This document shows positions 1 to 6,196 of a DNA stretch of 11,634 nucleotides, one piece after another (position 1 is the first letter of the stretch; each line of letters starts with the position of its first letter). The notes below the pieces were generated by a model that searched no databases, was not told the origin of the DNA, and worked only from the letters and a program-made list of their open reading frames with translations. Where the stretch lies: assembly GCA_003164075.1 (NCBI GenBank), contig PLRZ01000201.1:8176-19809 (forward strand). Reading direction: 5' to 3'. The position numbers and the translations under genes are program-made. Origin of the DNA: Bryobacterales bacterium. GTDB lineage: Bacteria > Acidobacteriota > Terriglobia > Bryobacterales > Bryobacteraceae.

Positions 1-531
1 GTTTCAATTATCGGGGTTACGGCGCATTCGATGGCGGGTGACCGGGACAAGTGCATTCGCGAGGGGATGAACGACTTTCTATCGAAACCCGTGGACCTGC
101 ACCTCCTGGCGGAAGCGCTCGCGAAGTGGATCCCCGGGACCGCTCCGCGGGTCGCGGTCCAAGCCGGCGAACAGGCCGCCTCAGACGCATCGGCGGCGAT
201 TTTCGATCCCGAGGCCTTATTGAAGCGTCTCATGGGAGACAGGCAGCTTGCCGGCATCCTGGTCAAGGGGTTCCTGGACGATGTTCCATCGCAGTTGAAC
301 AATCTGCGAAAGCGGTTCGACGAGGCGGATCAGCGCGGCGCCCGCTTGCAGGCGCACACACTCAAAGGTTCGGCGGCGGCTGTTTCGGCAGGCGGCCTAC
401 GCGCCATTGCCCAGGAGATGGAGCGGTCGGCCGCCGCCGGCCAGCTCGATAATGCCGGCGAGCTTCTGTTCCGGGCGGCGGAAGAATTCGAACGGCTCAA
501 GAGCGCACTGGAGAACACCGGATGGCTATGA
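1..531 (+). CDS. Hybrid sensor histidine kinase, C-terminal part (receiver end + Hpt domain)
   Basis: The 5' part lies outside the window; the frame is open from base 1. The first residues (V-S-I-I-G-V-T-A-H-S) and the following F-L-S-K-P-V are the end of a response-regulator receiver domain: the conserved Thr of the fourth strand and the conserved Lys of the K-P turn are visible, while the phospho-accepting Asp is upstream of the window. A linker follows, then a histidine phosphotransfer (Hpt) domain with the motif H-T-L-K-G-S-A; the phospho-accepting His codon is at 355-357. This layout (receiver then Hpt at the C-terminus) is typical of BarA/EvgS-like hybrid kinases feeding a multi-step phosphorelay. 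No output response regulator is visible here. The stop TGA lies 19 bases before the next gene, so the three plus-strand genes are probably co-transcribed. What the kinase senses cannot be told from this end. Confidence 0.9.
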   Translation, partial: VSIIGVTAHSMAGDRDKCIREGMNDFLSKPVDLHLLAEALAKWIPGTAPRVAVQAGEQAASDASAAIFDPEALLKRLMGDRQLAGILVKGFLDDVPSQLNNLRKRFDEADQRGARLQAHTLKGSAAAVSAGGLRAIAQEMERSAAAGQLDNAGELLFRAAEEFERLKSALENTGWL

Positions 532-536
532 ACCCT

Positions 537-543
537 GGAAAGG
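537..543 (+). promoter_or_regulatory. Ribosome binding site of the ABM-PAS gene
   Basis: GGAAAGG lies 7 bases before the ATG at 551. It supports this start over in-frame codons further upstream, which would overlap the kinase gene heavily. Confidence 0.6.
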
Positions 544-550
544 TGGCGCC

Positions 551-1240
551 ATGATCGTCGCAATGTCGCGCTTTCGCGTAGAGAACAGCCGCGAGCAGGA
601 TGTCAGGCAGGCATTTCTGGACCGGCCGGGATTCGTGGACAATCAAGCAGGGTTTATGGGCCTTGAGGTGTTTCAGGACAGAACGGATTGCGCGGTTTTC
701 TATTTGGTCACCCGCTGGAGCGATGTTTCCCGGTTTCGAACCTGGCACTCCGGCCACGCGCATCGACGCTCGCATGAAGCCATGCCCAAAGGGCTCAAGC
801 TCGACAGTGCATTTACCGAACTTCGAATCCTGGAACGGGTGGAAGACGATCGGGGCGGGCAAGTGTGGGAGCACTTCACCGGCGACTGGGAAGCGCTTAC
901 ACGAGCGTATTTGGCGTCGAGCACCACGGTACACGGCGTGGTTGCGAACGCGGACGGCGTCATTCTGGGCGCAACCGCGGCAATGGAGAGACTCCTGGGT
1001 GGCGAGTCTGGCCGGCTGAACGGACAACCGCTGTGGAAGTTCCTCACTCCTGAATCCGCAAAGGAGCTCCGCATCCGGGTAGACGCGGGAAGCCGCCAAT
1101 CCGCATTGCGCTTTCCGGTGACATTCATTGGCGCCGATTGCGCAGGGCGCGTGCTCGGCTGCAACCTCGATGTCCAACCGGACGCATTTGCGCTGCTGGG
1201 CGAGGAGCTTCACACTCCGGAAGGAGGGTCGAGGAAATGA
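551..1240 (+). CDS. ABM-fold (IsdG/HmoA-like) monooxygenase domain fused to a PAS-like domain
   Basis: A 229-residue cytoplasmic protein with no signal peptide or membrane segment. Residues 1-95 look like a dimeric alpha/beta-barrel antibiotic-biosynthesis-monooxygenase domain: an F-R-V strand, P-G-F-x-G-L-E-V, F-Y-L-V-T-R-W and a W-H-S-x-A-H helix. Against the IsdG family (recalled, not aligned by machine), Trp65 and His75 keep the spacing of the catalytic Trp67 and His77. The catalytic Asn7 appears to be Ser6, so haem degradation is possible but not assured. Residues about 105-220 look like a PAS domain (V-H-G-V-V-A-N-A-D-G-V-I-L, later L-N-G-Q-P-L-W-K-F-L). The gene follows the kinase by 19 bases and overlaps the B12-binding gene by ATGA, so it is probably translationally coupled to it. 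The ABM domain could instead be a ligand sensor or a small oxygenase for another substrate. Domain calls are fairly sure; function is not. Confidence 0.8.
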   Translation: MIVAMSRFRVENSREQDVRQAFLDRPGFVDNQAGFMGLEVFQDRTDCAVFYLVTRWSDVSRFRTWHSGHAHRRSHEAMPKGLKLDSAFTELRILERVEDDRGGQVWEHFTGDWEALTRAYLASSTTVHGVVANADGVILGATAAMERLLGGESGRLNGQPLWKFLTPESAKELRIRVDAGSRQSALRFPVTFIGADCAGRVLGCNLDVQPDAFALLGEELHTPEGGSRK

Positions 1241-2325
1241 CCGATTTTCCTCGATACGACAGAACGGCACTGGGCGACCGATTGCAGCAAGTCAAGCCTC
1301 AGGTGGCGGAACAAGTTACTCAAGTATTCCTGGAAAAACATCCTGACTGGGTGTTGAAGTATGGCGAGAGAGCCAGAAAGTTCGGCATTGAGGACGCGCA
1401 GTTTCACATCGATTTCCTGCGGGGTGCAGTGGAAGCCGGCAGCGTCCAGGCGTTTGAAGAGTACTGCGAATGGGCGGCTGGCCTGCTGAAGTCCCGGGCC
1501 ATCGGCAGCCGCTTCCTGGTCGAAAATCTGACGCAGATCGAGACCGCCCTCGGTTCCGAATTGTCGCCGGACCAGCAGACGGTGGTGGCCCGCATGATGG
1601 AGGGCGGCCGCGCGGCATGCGATCGCGAGAAGACTCGCCGCGCCCAACCGGACAGCCCCCTGGCTCTGACCAGGACGGTCTATCTGCAGTCCATTCTGAT
1701 CGGCGCGAGAGCAGGCTCGGTGCGGATTGTGGAAGAGGCGCTGCAAAACGGCGCCGGCATTTTCGATCTCTATGTTCAAGTCTTCCAGGAATCTCTGTAT
1801 GAGGTCGGCAGATTGTGGGAAGCGGGTAAGATATCCGTAAGCGTAGAGCACCGGGCAACGGCGATCACTCAGTTCGTGATGGCGAGGATATACTCCCGCG
1901 CATTGCCTGTGCCGCCATCGACTCCGCTGCGCCAAGCCATTGTCACCGGCGTTGTGGGCGAGTTCCATCAGATCGGCGCGAACATGGTGGCCGATGTACT
2001 CGAAAATGCCGGGTGGAATGTTGAGTTTCTGGGCACGGATGCCCCCCATGACGGAGTCGTCGAGGCGGTTCTGGCGCAGAATTCGGACCTGTTGTGCATA
2101 TCGGCTACCATGCTCTTCAACGTGCCAAACGTGGTGAGGTTGATTCGAGATCTTCGTGCCCGTTCACCGAGGCTGCAGGTACTAATAGGCGGCGCGGCCT
2201 TTCGTGCAAGCCCCGGCCTTTGGGTGGAAATCGGCGCGAATGGTTTTGCGGCGGACTTGACTACCGCGATCGACGTTGCGGATCGGCTTGTGTCCGCGGT
2301 TTCGCCGCGAGCTTTGAGCGGTTAG
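1237..2325 (+). CDS. Cobalamin-binding photoreceptor-like protein (CarH-type light-sensing module, no DNA-binding domain)
   Basis: 362 residues, starting at the ATG that overlaps the previous stop; AGGAGG (1222-1227) and GAGGAA (1231-1236) lie just upstream. Residues about 145-220 form the four-helix B12-cap domain and 230-355 the Rossmann B12-binding domain. Two diagnostic motifs are visible: W-x9-E-H (Trp194, Glu204, His205), which in CarH packs against the adenosyl group, and E-x-H-x2-G (Glu242, His244, Gly247), where His244 should be the lower axial cobalt ligand. S-A-T-M (289-292) and G-G-A-A-F (318-322) complete the B12 fold. CarH has a MerR-type helix-turn-helix at its N-terminus; here residues 1-140 are instead an all-helical domain (H57-I-D-F-L, F73-E-E-Y-C-E-W) resembling globin-like sensor domains. 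The expected role is light sensing by adenosylcobalamin in the cytoplasm, with output to a partner protein. A plain corrinoid carrier of MtaC/MetH type is less likely because of W-x9-E-H. Confidence 0.88.
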   Translation: MTDFPRYDRTALGDRLQQVKPQVAEQVTQVFLEKHPDWVLKYGERARKFGIEDAQFHIDFLRGAVEAGSVQAFEEYCEWAAGLLKSRAIGSRFLVENLTQIETALGSELSPDQQTVVARMMEGGRAACDREKTRRAQPDSPLALTRTVYLQSILIGARAGSVRIVEEALQNGAGIFDLYVQVFQESLYEVGRLWEAGKISVSVEHRATAITQFVMARIYSRALPVPPSTPLRQAIVTGVVGEFHQIGANMVADVLENAGWNVEFLGTDAPHDGVVEAVLAQNSDLLCISATMLFNVPNVVRLIRDLRARSPRLQVLIGGAAFRASPGLWVEIGANGFAADLTTAIDVADRLVSAVSPRALSG

Positions 2326-2375
2326 CTTCTAGCCGGGGTGCAGCTCCGGAATCCACGCCTGAACATGCGCGCTGG

Positions 2376-2389
2376 CTTTGCCGGCAAAG
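2376..2389. terminator. Perfect 14-base palindrome in the convergent gap; possible bidirectional terminator
   Basis: CTTTGCCGGCAAAG is perfectly self-complementary and sits between the stop of the B12 gene (2325) and the stop of the convergent anti-sigma gene (2451). A second, looser hairpin follows (TCACAC at 2419-2424, GTGTGA at 2435-2440). Neither has a clear U-tract, so termination is inferred only from position. No gene is seen in 2326-2450. Confidence 0.3.
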
Positions 2390-2450
2390 ATTCTCCGGTT
2401 TGGTAGTGCCGACGCACATCACACGGCGAGCTGTGTGTGAGAAACGCGGA

Positions 2451-4139
2451 CTAGCGAGCTGCCGGCAGGAACTTCTGGCAGTCGTCCAGGTTGGCGTGCA
2501 GTTCGCTCAAGGCGGCCAACAGGTCCGAGGGTAGAGCGTTGGTGGAAGCTTTACCCGCCGTCATCCCCAGCATCTGGGATACCAGGATCTCGACACGCCG
2601 GGCGCTCTGGAAGACGTCTTCCGCGGCAGGTTGCCAAGCGGTGTGGCCGGCAGGATGAACACTGGGCGCCGTGCCACCCAAGGAGGACAACGCCGGAACC
2701 AGAATCCGCTCCATCGCGCCGACCTTCTCAAGGAGCGCGGCGGCGTGCTTGCGGGATAGCTCGTGCAGTAAATCGATATCCCTGGCGCCGAGTTGCGTTT
2801 CGTTTGTGGGCGAGAACTTTTGCGCCAGCTTACGCAGCGCGTACACCCGCGGCATGGCCGCATCGTCCAAATCTAGCAATTGCGTGCTGAAACGGTCGAA
2901 CTCGGCATGTCCCCCGAGGTGCTTTTCCAGGCGCGGCTGGAGGGGCGAAGCGGCGGCGCTGCCGACGGAACCGCTGGCGATGGCCGGTTCGGCGGGGATA
3001 GCCACCGAGTGCACCGGACTGAACTCCACTTCCACGTGCGGCAGGTTCGCCAGCGAAGCGCGGATTTCGTTCTGCCGGCGCGGAGAAATACCTTCGCCGC
3101 CGGTGACCACGACCTTGCCATCGGCCAGAGCGACGTCTTCCAGCTCACCCAGGTCGGCCTCGATCGCGCGTAGTGCGGACAGCACTTGTAACTCGTCGGA
3201 AATCGAGGCCGTCGACCCGGGTGCGAACGCGGCCGGCCGGCTTGGTGGTTCGGCGGCGCGCGCCGGAACTTCCACGCGTGAAGCGACGGAACCACCGGCG
3301 CTCTCCGTGGAAGTCTCCGCTATCTCGCTCAACTCAATCCATTCCCCATCGCGAAACTCCAGCCGCTCTTCCACCGGTTCATAGTCGTCGGTGTTCAAGG
3401 TGAGGCTGGCAGCCTCCAGTTCGCCTTCGGCGGAGACGGTTCGGATGCGGGTAAAATGCTCCGACGGTTCCTGCGGGTTGGATACCGCAGTCACCTCGTC
3501 GGTGATTTGAACCTGCGCATCGCGCCACGCCCGGAAGGCATGGGCGCTGAGGGGATCCATCAAATCGAAATTGGCAGCCTGGAGCAGCGCGGCTACCGCC
3601 GGCGGCTCAACCACTTCGACCAGCGGGGTCCGCGCTCCGGCCAACCGCGTAAACTCCTGCTGGTGGCTGGTGCGCACGCGAATGCGGTGCGCCGGACGAG
3701 GCTTGCTTTCGGAAACTGCTACGGCCTTTCTCAATATCCCAGCGGCTTGAACAGAAGGGGCTTGGCGGAGCTGATGGAAAGTTGTGAGAACAATCAGCAC
3801 CGCCAAGCCCGCTACAAACGCCCATCTCGGTACACCCGAATGTACGAGGGGACGCATCAGCCGTCCAAGGAGAGACGTGTTGGCCAAAGACTCATCAATT
3901 CGTGAAAAATCGCGGTACAGGTCGCGCCAGGGTTGCGGCGCTCCCGGCATTTGGGCTGCCAGTACGTTGCGGTAGCTTTCGCATTCCGCGAGGGAATTCT
4001 TCAATTCTTCCAGTTCGGCGCGGCATGGGCCGCAGGATTCCAGGTGGCGCTCCACCTTTGTGGCGTGGCGCGGGGAGAGTTCACCGTCCAGATAGCGGAC
4101 CAGGTATCGACCGGAATGGGGCTGGAAAAGGCTACTCAT
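2451..4139 (-). CDS. Large membrane-spanning zinc-finger anti-sigma factor
   Basis: 562 residues, partner of the ECF sigma factor just upstream, whose last 8 bases it overlaps (ATGAGTAG). Residues 1-60 form a zinc anti-sigma (zf-HC2) domain: H32-x3-C36-x2-C39, with His8 a plausible fourth ligand, so the cytoplasmic part should hold the sigma factor. Residues about 105-123 (W-A-F-V-A-G-L-A-V-L-I-V-L) form one transmembrane helix. The remaining 430 or so residues should lie in the periplasm: a beta-rich region (about 140-275), a low-complexity Ala/Pro/Ser linker, a short alpha/beta region at about 315-372 (G-K-V-V-V-T-G-G-E) that looks slightly BON-like, and a helical C-terminal part. I do not recognise a family for the periplasmic part. 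It is much longer than usual anti-sigma factors and may be the signal-sensing part. Regulated release of sigma is inferred, not seen. Confidence 0.85.
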   Translation of the reverse strand: MSSLFQPHSGRYLVRYLDGELSPRHATKVERHLESCGPCRAELEELKNSLAECESYRNVLAAQMPGAPQPWRDLYRDFSRIDESLANTSLLGRLMRPLVHSGVPRWAFVAGLAVLIVLTTFHQLRQAPSVQAAGILRKAVAVSESKPRPAHRIRVRTSHQQEFTRLAGARTPLVEVVEPPAVAALLQAANFDLMDPLSAHAFRAWRDAQVQITDEVTAVSNPQEPSEHFTRIRTVSAEGELEAASLTLNTDDYEPVEERLEFRDGEWIELSEIAETSTESAGGSVASRVEVPARAAEPPSRPAAFAPGSTASISDELQVLSALRAIEADLGELEDVALADGKVVVTGGEGISPRRQNEIRASLANLPHVEVEFSPVHSVAIPAEPAIASGSVGSAAASPLQPRLEKHLGGHAEFDRFSTQLLDLDDAAMPRVYALRKLAQKFSPTNETQLGARDIDLLHELSRKHAAALLEKVGAMERILVPALSSLGGTAPSVHPAGHTAWQPAAEDVFQSARRVEILVSQMLGMTAGKASTNALPSDLLAALSELHANLDDCQKFLPAAR

Positions 4140-4656
4140 CGCGCACCTTCTTCAGCCGCAGCAGGGCACGCCGCAGGAACTCGCCGACAGCCGAGGCGCT
4201 GATCCCCAGCGTGTGAGCGATCTCAGGATAGCGAAGACCTTCCATCCGCAAGAAAAGAACGCGCTTCTGCTGTGCCGAGAGGCCTTTCACGGCGGTATTC
4301 AGCCGGGTCATTTTCTCGCGGTCCAGCAGATCCCGCTCGGCGTTGACCGCCGGGGACGCCAGCCGGGCCTCAAAGGCCGGATCGAACCGCTCTTCGGCCG
4401 ATTGGCGGGCGCGGACCTTCAGACCGTAGTTGTGGGCAACGCGGAACACCCAGCCCCGCAGACTCTCGATTTTCTCGCCCTTTTTGAGGTTCGTATAGAG
4501 CCGCAGAAAGACTTCCTGCACGGCTTCCTGCGCCTTCGGCGGATGCACGCCGAGCGTCAGCAGGTACCGGTAGACGTCCTCGCGGGTCTCTATATATAGC
4601 TGAGCCACTTGGTCTTGTAACTCCGAGCTCGCTTGCGTCTGGCGGAAGATTGCCAC
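4132..4656 (-). CDS. ECF-type RNA polymerase sigma factor
   Basis: 174 residues, the usual ECF length. Region 2 spans about residues 18-85, with A-Q-E-A-V-Q-E-V-F-L-R-L-Y (42-54) and the -10-binding stretch S-L-R-G-W-V-F-R-V-A-H-N (65-76). Region 4 spans about 118-171, with L-S-A-Q-Q-K-R-V-L-F-L-R and a helix-turn-helix Y-P-E-I-A-H-T-L-G-I-S-A-S-A-V. The start is GTG at 4656-4654, preceded by AGGTGA (4663-4668) six bases away; no ATG in the same frame is closer than 4722, and a TGA intervenes. It is followed, with an 8-base overlap, by its anti-sigma factor, so both should be made together. Whether it drives its own promoter cannot be shown. Confidence 0.92.
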   Translation of the reverse strand: MAIFRQTQASSELQDQVAQLYIETREDVYRYLLTLGVHPPKAQEAVQEVFLRLYTNLKKGEKIESLRGWVFRVAHNYGLKVRARQSAEERFDPAFEARLASPAVNAERDLLDREKMTRLNTAVKGLSAQQKRVLFLRMEGLRYPEIAHTLGISASAVGEFLRRALLRLKKVRDE

Positions 4657-4662
4657 TTCTCG

Positions 4663-4668
4663 TCACCT
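4663..4668 (-). promoter_or_regulatory. Ribosome binding site of the sigma factor
   Basis: On the minus strand AGGTGA lies 6 bases before the GTG start. It overlaps the TGA stop of the short upstream reading frame, so translation of that frame could affect initiation here. Confidence 0.6.
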
Positions 4669-4722
4669 GTAAGAATCGCCAAGGACGCGTCGAGTCATAC
4701 CAAAGACCCGCAACCATGCCAT
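4663..4722 (-). CDS. Possible 19-residue leader peptide (or cut-off N-terminal extension) before the sigma factor
   Basis: A short frame reads MAWLRVFGMTRRVLGDSYR and stops at TGA (4665-4663). Its ATG at 4722-4720 is preceded by GGAGG (4733-4737) at 10 bases, a better Shine-Dalgarno than the sigma gene has. It is in exactly the same frame as the sigma gene, separated from its GTG by the stop and two codons. It could be a leader whose translation controls sigma expression, or an older N-terminus cut off by a stop. The GGAGG may also be chance, as this area is part of an inverted repeat. There is no evidence of conservation from one sequence. Confidence 0.3.
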   Translation of the reverse strand: MAWLRVFGMTRRVLGDSYR

Positions 4723-4824
4723 TTCAACTACACCTCCAAAAGAATTTTTTCTCACATTTTTTCGCACAAATATCGTCATTCTTGTAACCCAGTGTAGTTG
4801 AAGCGGCCCGGTGCGGGGTCTTTG
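4701..4824. repeat. 33-base imperfect inverted repeat around an AT-rich core in the divergent promoter region
   Basis: The arms 4701-4733 and 4792-4824 match at 26 of 33 positions when one is reverse-complemented, without gaps. The outer 9 bases (CAAAGACCC / GGGTCTTTG) and inner 11 bases (TTCAACTACAC / GTGTAGTTGAA) match perfectly. The 58-base core is AT-rich (runs of T at 4745-4750 and 4757-4762) in an otherwise GC-rich window. It lies between the divergent sigma factor and glycosyltransferase starts. It could be a pair of regulator sites, a large cruciform, or the remnant of a small terminal-repeat element. Confidence 0.6.
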
Positions 4825-4835
4825 AATCGAAACCT

Positions 4836-5921
4836 TTGAAACTTCTCCGTCACACCCAAGTGTGCGTAGCAATCGTCACCTACAACAGCGAGCGGTACAT
4901 CCGTCGCTGTCTGGAAGGGATCTTGGAACAGGAAGGGGCGGCCACGGAAATCGTGGTAGTAGACAATGCCTCCTCCGACGGCACACGCTCCATTCTCCGC
5001 CGCTTCAAGAATCGAATACGCACCATCTATAACGACCGCAACCTGGGATTCGCGGAAGCGCAAAACCAGGCCATCCGCTCCAGCCGCGCCGACTGGGTGT
5101 TGACTCTCAACCCCGACGTACTGCTGCTGCCGCACTTCATCCGCACGCTGTGGGATGCCGGCCAGTCCGACCCCTCGGTTGGCTCGGTATGCGGCAAGCT
5201 GCTCTCCATTGGCCCCGGCTTCCGGCCGCTCGACGAGCAGCGTCTGGATTCCGCCGGCATGTTTTTCACCCCCGCCATGCGTCATTTCGACCGCGGCTGG
5301 CACGAGCCCGACGGTCCCGAATTCGACAGCATGGAGTATGTTTTCGGGGCCAGCGCCGCGGCCGCCCTTTACCGGCGGGAAACAATCGACGACATCTCCG
5401 TGGACGGCAGTTTCTTCGACCCGGACTTTTTCTGTTACCGGGAGGATGCCGATGTCGCCTGGCGTGCCCTCCTGCTGGGTTGGCGCTGCATCTACACTCC
5501 CGCGGCGGTGTCTTATCACGTGCGCAGCGTGGTGCCGGGGAGCCGCCGCTCCATACCCCGCGCAATCAACATGCATTCCGTGAAGAATCGCTTCCTGATG
5601 CGCATCAAGAACGCCAGCCCGGGCCTGTACCGGCACTACTGGCTGCCCATGACCATGCGCGACCTGGTGGTGATTGCCGGCGCGCTGCTGACCGAACCGG
5701 CCTCGCTGCCGGCGTTCTGGCATCTGGCGAAATGCCTGCCGCGAGCGTTGCACGCCCGAAGGACGATCATGAGCCGCCGCAAAATCGACGCCGCGGCCCT
5801 GGCCGGATGGTTCAGTTTCCAGCCGGTGGCCCGGGCGGTGGGTGAGGCCGCCGGAGTTCCTTCGACGGCTTGGCCGGAGCGCGAGCCCACCCCGCGTTAC
5901 GCGCCGGAACCGACCACGTAA
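4836..5921 (+). CDS. Family 2 glycosyltransferase (rhamnosyltransferase-like)
   Basis: About 361 residues from a TTG at 4836; GTG at 4860 is an alternative, and no clear ribosome-binding site decides between them. The frame is closed upstream by TAA at 4785. The GT-A core starts with V-C-V-A-I-V-T-Y-N-S (9-18), then V-V-D-N-A-S-S-D-G-T (41-50) and G-F-A-E-A-Q-N (71-77). The metal/nucleotide-sugar motif appears as L-N-P-D (91-94), and the catalytic region as E-D-A-D-V-A-W-R (203-210). These are typical of WbbL/RfbF-like enzymes that add a sugar such as rhamnose from a dTDP- or UDP-sugar to surface polysaccharide. There is no N-terminal signal and the protein should be cytoplasmic, possibly at the membrane. 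It stands alone, without other polysaccharide genes; the divergent sigma/anti-sigma pair may be linked through the shared spacer. The exact donor and acceptor are unknown. Confidence 0.88.
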   Translation: MKLLRHTQVCVAIVTYNSERYIRRCLEGILEQEGAATEIVVVDNASSDGTRSILRRFKNRIRTIYNDRNLGFAEAQNQAIRSSRADWVLTLNPDVLLLPHFIRTLWDAGQSDPSVGSVCGKLLSIGPGFRPLDEQRLDSAGMFFTPAMRHFDRGWHEPDGPEFDSMEYVFGASAAAALYRRETIDDISVDGSFFDPDFFCYREDADVAWRALLLGWRCIYTPAAVSYHVRSVVPGSRRSIPRAINMHSVKNRFLMRIKNASPGLYRHYWLPMTMRDLVVIAGALLTEPASLPAFWHLAKCLPRALHARRTIMSRRKIDAAALAGWFSFQPVARAVGEAAGVPSTAWPEREPTPRYAPEPTT

Positions 5922-5937
5922 TCGGGCAGACACGAGG

Positions 5938-6026
5938 TGGGGCAGGCGGTGCTCGACTGCCCGCCCGCGCTGAAATAGGCCCGCTGCTCGAATAGGATCG
6001 AGCGCAGGCGAGCACCGCCTGCCCCA
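5938..6026. repeat. REP-like extended palindrome after the glycosyltransferase
   Basis: TGGGGCAGGCGGTGCTCG (5938-5955) and its exact reverse complement (6009-6026) bracket an inner hairpin GCTCGA / TCGAGC (5986-5991, 5998-6003). Bases 5938-5969 match 11482-11513 at 31 of 32 positions, so this is a dispersed intergenic repeat family and not a single-gene terminator. No protein gene is seen between 5922 and 6196. Confidence 0.8.
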
Positions 6027-6062
6027 CCTGCGGGCTCACTGCAAAGTCCACAACTTCAGGAG
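6004..6062 (-). repeat. Dispersed about 60-base intergenic repeat, copy A
   Basis: Read on the minus strand this segment matches 11445-11504 on the plus strand with three mismatches and one single-base gap. It includes one arm of the palindrome at 5938-6026 and extends about 36 bases beyond it, so the repeated unit is more than the palindrome alone. Confidence 0.75.
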
Positions 6063-6141
6063 GTCTGTGGTTCGTATCGCCGAGCGGGATCCCGCGGATC
6101 GCTAGCGAGCAATGGCGATGCGGCGGATCTTCCGCACACAA

Positions 6142-6171
6142 AAACCCCGCTGCCGTGTGGCAGCGGGGTTT
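6142..6171 (-). terminator. Strong Rho-independent terminator of the TonB receptor gene
   Basis: AAACCCCGCTGCC (6142-6154) and GGCAGCGGGGTTT (6159-6171) form a 13-base-pair stem with loop GTGT. On the minus strand the stem is followed by a T-rich tail (TTTTTGTGTG when the last stem bases are included), 26 bases after the receptor stop. It may also end transcription from the glycosyltransferase side, as it is nearly symmetrical. Confidence 0.88.
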
Positions 6172-6196
6172 GGCTTGCTTCAGTTTACCGTCGGGC

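Noticed and set aside
2671..3384. 237-codon plus-strand frame inside the anti-sigma gene
   Set aside because: It is Ser/Arg/Ala-rich low-complexity sequence with no ribosome-binding site, explained by the codon pattern of the gene on the other strand.
4776..5933. 385-codon open frame on the minus strand opposite the glycosyltransferase
   Set aside because: The plus frame has clear GT2 motifs; the minus frame is Gly/His/Arg-rich without any motif and would cover the divergent promoter region.
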